Below, piece after piece: positions 41,021 to 46,442 of a stretch of 46,442 nucleotides of DNA. Under the pieces are notes generated by a model that did no database searches, was not told the DNA's origin, and saw nothing but the letters and a program-made list of their open reading frames with translations. The DNA comes from CBDULX01 sp965368175 (GTDB lineage Bacteria; Pseudomonadota; Gammaproteobacteria; SZUA-229), in NCBI GenBank assembly GCA_965368175.1, contig CBDULX010000002.1, positions 1-46,442 on the forward strand, in the 5' to 3' direction. Within the stretch, counting starts at the first letter, position 1, and every line of letters begins with the position of its first letter. A program made the position numbers and the translations under genes.

Positions 41021-43954
41021 TCAAACCTGATTAATGTCCAGACCCAGTTCTTTAGCCTTCTGTTCCATATTACTGTTACAAACTACCGCTATACTGGCCT
41101 TTTCTGGAATCAGGTAGGTTTCACCAACCCGCTTCAAATCATCCAGTGTAACCTCAAGTATTTGCTGACGGAATTTCTGTCGCTGCTCAGGAGTACGCCC
41201 GTAAAGACTGTTATGGAAAGCCTGCTTGGCTTCTCCTGCAGGCGAGCCGGGTTTATCGATACCGCCGATAACACCGAGTATCGCCTCTTCAAGATACCGT
41301 GGTTCGTGGTCTTCAGTTAATAGCCATTGGATGGAGGAATCAAAATCGTCAAGGGTCTCAGCCATACGCGGATCCCGGTAGGAATAAAACCTGAAGCAGG
41401 CATTTGCCGGCTCATGACTGGCACCACCGCCATAGGCTCCGCCCTGTTCACGGATAACCCGATGAAGATAACCGTTTCGCAGGAAGCCTCCCAGCACAGT
41501 CAGTGCAGCGGCATCCTTATGCTCTACGGGTACCGTTGCATAGGATTTAGCACAGAAATTCACCTGGGTGCTGGTGAGCCATGCCTGTTTTACCTGCTGA
41601 TGGACTTCATCAAGCTTAAGCAGATGGGTATTTACCGGGCCTGTATCAGACCAGTAGTGCTCCAGATCATGTAGCAAATTTTGCTGTTGATCCTGCTCAC
41701 TAATGACCAGGAACTGACGAGGTGCTGCCATCATTTTGTTGTGAATGCTCTGAAAAGTGCTGCAAAGTGACTTCAGGTTAGCCGCATCATCCAGTCCGTC
41801 ATCAAGTTGCTTAGTGTATTTGATTCCCTGCAAGCCACTGAGGCGATGAGTCAGTGCCGCAGATGGACTCATGCCACTACTGGCAGAGATCATCGCCAGG
41901 CTATGCCCCTGCCCTGTGATGCTTTGTTCCCGGCGGGCACGTTTCTGTGCGATAAGCTCCCTGATTCGGCCCGTTTCATCAAAACGAACATTGTTCATGA
42001 TTTCTGACATCAGCTCATTGAGTGAATCGTGATGTCGTGCCAGTGCCTTACCTGAAATAACAAAATGGCCTCGGCAATGCTGTACATTATCAATATCACC
42101 CCGAACAGAGGTGAAAGCATTAATGCCGCCCGTAACCTGGGATTGCCAGTTTTGCATTTCAAGATAATCTTTGTCGCCACAACCCAGTTCAGTCAGACAA
42201 TAGCTGTAGAACGGCAGTATATCGATTTCATCATTGTCCAGATGCGGCAGGTCGAATACCAGCTGCTCATATACCAGGCCATTAGTACCCTGTATGTATG
42301 AGGACAGTTTCTGTTTTCCGGCAGTGTACTCTACACCTTCTGGAATATTAATTTCAGCAGGGACATCGCTCAGGCCAACTTTGGGTAATACATCAGGATC
42401 ATCATGTTCCAGCTGTCTTTTTTGCAATGTTTCCGCCTGTTCAATAATTTTCTGCTTGTCTTTTTCACTCAGACCCGCCTTAATTGCTGCCAGTCGATCT
42501 TTTTCTGCCTGTTCAGTCTGATGGCTCAACTGGGCATCCGGTTTCATGGTCAGTCGTACCCGGTGCATGTTATCCAGCAAATTCTTCCTCACCAGCTGTT
42601 TAATAAAATCAGGATCTTTAATGTCGGTCCGTAACTTTTCAAGAACAGGGTCAAGATTGAGTACCGCAACCGGATCACCACGATGAATGGCAGCAGAAAG
42701 GCTTTCCAGAATCAGCTGTAATCCATAAGGATAAGAATCACCACCAATTTCGCGTTGACTCAGTTCAAGCTGGTGTAATACAGCTTCAACATTTTCCTGT
42801 GGTACTCCCTCTTCTGCAACTTGCTGCAGGACCTGCAAAATTAATTGCTCGACTTTTTCCGCCTGCTCAGGATTAGAGCCTTCCAGTCCACATAGGAAAC
42901 TCATCTCAAGGTTCGAGTCTTCCAGGCCACAGAGAGGTGATGGCGCCGATCCAAGATCTGTTGTTTCCAGCGCCCTGCGCAGAGGTGATGCGCTATTGTC
43001 GAGAAGGACACTGGACATCAGATGGGTTTTTAGCATTTCCTCAAGCGAAATACTCTGGCCGAGTAACCAGCCCACGACTATATGCGTTTTGTTATTAATG
43101 TCTTCCTCATCCAGCGCATAGCGATCTTCAAGCACTTTAGGGGATGTAAAACGTTGTTCTGGATTGACTAGAATCTGCTTATCGAGTTTGTCGAATCGAT
43201 TCAGCGCATTGTTTTCAAATCGATCATGATGTTCATAGGCAGGTATATCGCCGAATGTCATAAAAACTGCGTTAGATGGGTGATAATGGGTTTTGTAAAA
43301 TGCCTTAAGTTGCTGGTAACTTAAATCGGGGATCTTTTCAGGATCACCCCCACTATTGTAATGGTAAGTGGTAGTTGGAAAAAGATGTTCAGTAATACTC
43401 TGCCATAAGGTACTGACCGGTGAACTCATGGCTCCTTTCATTTCATTGAAAACTATACCCTTATAGACCAGATCCGATTCAGGGTCATTCGGTTTATCGA
43501 ATTCAAATCTATGCCCTTCCTGTGCAAAATCCAGTTCATCCAGCCTGGAAAAAAATACTGCATCCAGATAAACATCCAGTAAATTATTAAAATCTTTTCT
43601 GTTCTGGCTGGCGAATGGATATGCCGTCCAGTCGCTGCTGGTGAAAGCATTCATGAAAGTATTTAATGATCGACGGATCATCATAAAGAATGGATCGCGT
43701 ACAGGATAATGCTCACTGCCACAAAGCGCCGTGTGTTCAAGTACATGAGCGACGCCTGTAGAATCGGTTGGCACGGTTCTCAGAGCCACCAGAAAAACAT
43801 TTTCAGGATTATCAGCAACCAGATGATAATGCGGGGCACCGGTTTTAATATGCCGATACTCCTCAATAATAATATTCAGTGAATCAATCTGTTCACTTCT
43901 TAACCATTCAAATGCGGAATGTATTTTTTCTGGTTTAGCTGAGGTTACTGACAT
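41021..43954 (-). CDS. presequence-protease-like M16C metallopeptidase
   Basis: A 977-residue peptidase of the M16C (PreP/Cym1/falcilysin) group. The inverted zinc motif is HVLEH (about 70-74 from the chosen start) in GVAHVLEHTALCGS, with the second glutamate in GIVFNEMKGAMSS, then the linker hairpin and a second M16 half. In mitochondria PreP degrades targeting peptides; the bacterial substrates are unknown but probably short peptides in the cytosol. No signal peptide. I prefer the ATG at 43954 (AGG 7 bases upstream); in-frame ATGs extend to 43984. Confidence 0.93.
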   Translation of the reverse strand: MSVTSAKPEKIHSAFEWLRSEQIDSLNIIIEEYRHIKTGAPHYHLVADNPENVFLVALRTVPTDSTGVAHVLEHTALCGSEHYPVRDPFFMMIRRSLNTFMNAFTSSDWTAYPFASQNRKDFNNLLDVYLDAVFFSRLDELDFAQEGHRFEFDKPNDPESDLVYKGIVFNEMKGAMSSPVSTLWQSITEHLFPTTTYHYNSGGDPEKIPDLSYQQLKAFYKTHYHPSNAVFMTFGDIPAYEHHDRFENNALNRFDKLDKQILVNPEQRFTSPKVLEDRYALDEEDINNKTHIVVGWLLGQSISLEEMLKTHLMSSVLLDNSASPLRRALETTDLGSAPSPLCGLEDSNLEMSFLCGLEGSNPEQAEKVEQLILQVLQQVAEEGVPQENVEAVLHQLELSQREIGGDSYPYGLQLILESLSAAIHRGDPVAVLNLDPVLEKLRTDIKDPDFIKQLVRKNLLDNMHRVRLTMKPDAQLSHQTEQAEKDRLAAIKAGLSEKDKQKIIEQAETLQKRQLEHDDPDVLPKVGLSDVPAEINIPEGVEYTAGKQKLSSYIQGTNGLVYEQLVFDLPHLDNDEIDILPFYSYCLTELGCGDKDYLEMQNWQSQVTGGINAFTSVRGDIDNVQHCRGHFVISGKALARHHDSLNELMSEIMNNVRFDETGRIRELIAQKRARREQSITGQGHSLAMISASSGMSPSAALTHRLSGLQGIKYTKQLDDGLDDAANLKSLCSTFQSIHNKMMAAPRQFLVISEQDQQQNLLHDLEHYWSDTGPVNTHLLKLDEVHQQVKQAWLTSTQVNFCAKSYATVPVEHKDAAALTVLGGFLRNGYLHRVIREQGGAYGGGASHEPANACFRFYSYRDPRMAETLDDFDSSIQWLLTEDHEPRYLEEAILGVIGGIDKPGSPAGEAKQAFHNSLYGRTPEQRQKFRQQILEVTLDDLKRVGETYLIPEKASIAVVCNSNMEQKAKELGLDINQV

Positions 43955-44067
43955 AAATGCGCCTATATTCATTTTAATCATCAAATTGTACCTTGCTGGA
44001 CCTGTTTTGTGCGAGAATAGTTCATAAACTTTCTAAACCCTGATAAACCTTTTAAATAATAAGATTA

Positions 44068-46442
44068 ATGATTAAACCTTTAAGCGCAAAACAGCTCAGG
44101 CCACAGTGCATTGCTGCTGATCTTCCCTTCAAAACCTCTGCAGAATTAGCCGATTTACCTGGTATTCTCGGGCAGGATAGAGCTCTGCAAGCAGTTGAAT
44201 TTGGCATCGGCGTACACCATCGCGGATTTAACCTTTATGTGATGGGACCGTCAGGACTGGGCAAACACGGCATCATGAGAAAGTACCTGAACCGTAGAGC
44301 CTCTCATGAAGAAACGCCTTCAGACTGGTGCTATGTACGTGATTTTGATCAGGATTACCGACCTCGCGCCCTGAAACTACCAGCTGGGCAGGGCAAATCC
44401 TTTCGTAAAGATATGAAAAATCTGGTCGAAGACCTGGGAACTGCCATCAATGCCGCTTTTGAAGCCAGTGAATACCAGGAACAGGTGCAATCCATAGAAC
44501 GTCTGTTTAATAAAAAACAGGCATCATTAATTGACAAGCATGTTGAAAAAGCCCGTTTACAGAATATACAGCTCAGTACCACACCTACCGGCTTTATTCT
44601 AACACCCATTATCGATGGCAAAATTGTTTCAGAAGAAGAGTTTGAGAATCTGGCTGATGAAAAACGGCTGGATATTGAAGAAAAAATGGCGCTATTCCAG
44701 GATGAGTTAGATTATCTGGTACCTGAGATTTCCCGTCAGCGCCGTGAATTCAACATAAAAATGAAAAAGTTGAATCGAAAAGTAGCTCTGTTTGCCACCA
44801 ATAATCTTATCAAGGACGTTAAACGCCGTTACAAAGCCTTGCCCGAAGTGGTCAATTACCTGAAAGGTGTTCAGGAGGATGTACTTCATCACCTGGACGC
44901 TTTCTCGGAAAACGACGAAGAAGAAAGCAATGCCGAAGGCAATGTTACACACAGCCGTAGCAGTGATGACCTCCAGCGCTACCAGGTTAACCTGATTGTT
45001 GATAGTGGCAGGAAAAATGGCGCCCCGGTCTTATACCTGGATAACCCAACTTACCACAATCTGATTGGCCGCATTGAATACGAAAGCCGCTCTTCAGGCA
45101 TGAATACCAATTTCACCATGATTAAATCAGGTGCTTTACTGGAAGCTAATGGTGGTTATCTGGTACTGGATGCACATAAAATCCTCAACATACCCCATGC
45201 ATGGGAAGCTCTGAAACGCTCTCTGTATGCGAAGAAGGTTAAAATTGAGTCACTGGATCAGGTTTTAAACACCGATACAATGGTGACCCTGGAGCCTGAA
45301 CCCATTCCCCTCAACATCAAAATCATTTTACTGGGTAATCGCATCACTTATTATATGCTACATGAAATGGATCCGGATTTTCCCGAGTTATTCAAAGTCG
45401 AGGCCGACTTTGATGAGGAAATGCCACGTACTGAGGAGAACACATTAAACTTTGCCAGACTGATTGCATCACGAGCCAGAAAATTTAACCTGAGAGATCT
45501 TGAAGCCGATGCGGTCGCCCGCCTGATCGAATTTAGCTCCAGGCTCGCCCAGGATAGCAAAAAACTGTCCATGCGACTCCGCACCATTGATGATTTATTA
45601 ATAGAAACACAGTACTGGGCCAATAAGGCACATCATCATGTTATTACTGCACAGAATGTAGAATCCGCCATTGAAGCTCAGATCGGTCGCACCGAACGTA
45701 TTCAGAAGCTGATTCAGGATGACATTCATGAGGGCACCCTGTTAATCGACACAGATGGTGAGGCCGTTGGTCAAATCAATGGACTGTCCGTATTTGATGT
45801 CGGCAAATACAGCTTTGGCCAACCTTCCAGAATCACCGCAACCGTACATCTTGGTGATGGTAAAATCATCAATATCGAACGCGAAGTCGATCTCAGCGGC
45901 TCTATTCACGACAAGGGCGTATTAATCTTATCAGCTTTACTGGCAAGTCGTTATACTCGTGATACAACCCTGTCTTTTTCAGCCAGTATTACCTTCGAAC
46001 AATCTTATGGCCGTATAGACGGTGACAGTGCATCACTGGCAGAACTCTGCGTATTAATTTCCGCTGTTACTCATATCCCTTTAAAACAAAGCTTTGCGGT
46101 AACTGGATCTCTAAATCAGCAGGGACATGTACAGGCTATAGGTGGTGTGAATGAAAAAATCGAAGGTTTTTTCGATATCTGTAAAATGCGAGGCCTAACC
46201 GGTAAACAGGGCTGTATTATTCCTGAAGTAAATGTTAAAAATCTGGTGCTACGACAGGACATTGTGGATGCCATCGAAAACAGTCAGTTTTCGATTTATC
46301 CGGTCACCCACTTTGAACAGGTACTTGAAATACTCACCGACCAGAAGGCAGGTGAACTACTGGCCGACGGTAATTATGAAAAAGATAGCCTGAATGATCG
46401 ACTGGTTAACAAAATGTGTGAATTCGCCACACTGCGCAAAGC
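44068..46442 (+). CDS. LonB-type ATP-dependent protease (3' end outside window)
   Basis: An open frame from ATG 44068 to the window edge: 791 codons, no stop. Family: Lon-like AAA+ protease with AAA_32 and Lon_C domains. The Walker A-like segment is GPSGLGKH (about 66-73), followed by a coiled-coil insert (about 120-260) and the ATPase C-terminal half. The proteolytic domain has Ser654 in GDSAS and Lys697 in GGVNEK, 43 residues apart, exactly the Ser-Lys spacing of Lon. It is divergent from the M16C peptidase gene with 113 bases between. Most homologues are about 800 residues, so little is missing. Confidence 0.95.
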   Translation, partial: MIKPLSAKQLRPQCIAADLPFKTSAELADLPGILGQDRALQAVEFGIGVHHRGFNLYVMGPSGLGKHGIMRKYLNRRASHEETPSDWCYVRDFDQDYRPRALKLPAGQGKSFRKDMKNLVEDLGTAINAAFEASEYQEQVQSIERLFNKKQASLIDKHVEKARLQNIQLSTTPTGFILTPIIDGKIVSEEEFENLADEKRLDIEEKMALFQDELDYLVPEISRQRREFNIKMKKLNRKVALFATNNLIKDVKRRYKALPEVVNYLKGVQEDVLHHLDAFSENDEEESNAEGNVTHSRSSDDLQRYQVNLIVDSGRKNGAPVLYLDNPTYHNLIGRIEYESRSSGMNTNFTMIKSGALLEANGGYLVLDAHKILNIPHAWEALKRSLYAKKVKIESLDQVLNTDTMVTLEPEPIPLNIKIILLGNRITYYMLHEMDPDFPELFKVEADFDEEMPRTEENTLNFARLIASRARKFNLRDLEADAVARLIEFSSRLAQDSKKLSMRLRTIDDLLIETQYWANKAHHHVITAQNVESAIEAQIGRTERIQKLIQDDIHEGTLLIDTDGEAVGQINGLSVFDVGKYSFGQPSRITATVHLGDGKIINIEREVDLSGSIHDKGVLILSALLASRYTRDTTLSFSASITFEQSYGRIDGDSASLAELCVLISAVTHIPLKQSFAVTGSLNQQGHVQAIGGVNEKIEGFFDICKMRGLTGKQGCIIPEVNVKNLVLRQDIVDAIENSQFSIYPVTHFEQVLEILTDQKAGELLADGNYEKDSLNDRLVNKMCEFATLRK

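Overview
The window reads as chromosomal DNA of an AT-rich, aerobic gammaproteobacterium. The evidence is a complete aa3-type cytochrome c oxidase locus of gammaproteobacterial layout (coxB with a fused cytochrome c domain, coxA, ctaG, coxC, DUF2909, SURF1, DUF2970, ctaB/ctaA, SCO), a tgt-yajC-secD-secF cluster with queA nearby, and tRNA-Asp and tRNA-Val genes with encoded CCA ends. A serine-glyoxylate-type aminotransferase hints at C1 or glycolate metabolism (inference). I cannot name the genus. Almost all of the sequence is ordinary chromosome; I see no prophage, CRISPR array or complete insertion sequence.

Layout. 1-1392: a fragment resembling type II secretion GspF, then two lipoprotein genes. 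1462-4050 (minus): a CxxxCxxCC protein and a large Sel1-repeat protein. 4158-4940: a ceramidase-like CREST membrane hydrolase, convergent with a di-heme cytochrome c peroxidase (5039-6085). 6394-7211: three tiny unknown genes. 7212-8036: a long non-coding leader with an FNR-like promoter and nested inverted repeats. 8037-18616: cytochrome oxidase structural genes, copper and heme assembly factors, and small membrane proteins. 18640-23721 (minus): a signalling block with a GAF histidine kinase, a REC/HD-GYP-like protein that has lost key metal ligands, an HDOD protein, a small companion and a REC-PAS protein; a MITE-like element sits inside it. 23917-28251 (minus): secF, secD, yajC, tgt. 28656-29834: the aminotransferase, on the opposite strand and lying between tgt and queA (29861-30883). 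30955-37543 (minus): a tightly overlapping seven-gene RDD / SpoIIM / membrane / DUF4129 / DUF4350 / MoxR / DUF58 operon. 37598-38209: a fumarylacetoacetase-fold enzyme. 38901-40409: a DUF1631 protein behind a long structured leader. 40471-40628: two tRNAs. 40727-43954: DUF503 and a presequence-protease-like M16C peptidase. 44068-end: a LonB-type protease cut by the window edge.

How the genes work together. The oxidase region holds a nearly complete assembly kit: CtaG and SCO for copper, CtaB and CtaA for heme a, SURF1 for maturation, and a second CxxxC thioredoxin-fold protein that may be another copper or redox factor. Its likely promoter carries a near-consensus FNR/ANR-type box, which suggests oxygen control. 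The seven-gene MoxR operon is a conserved but functionally poorly defined membrane system, and is the best candidate here for an under-described one. The signalling block appears to be a non-DNA-binding phosphorelay and HD-domain network.
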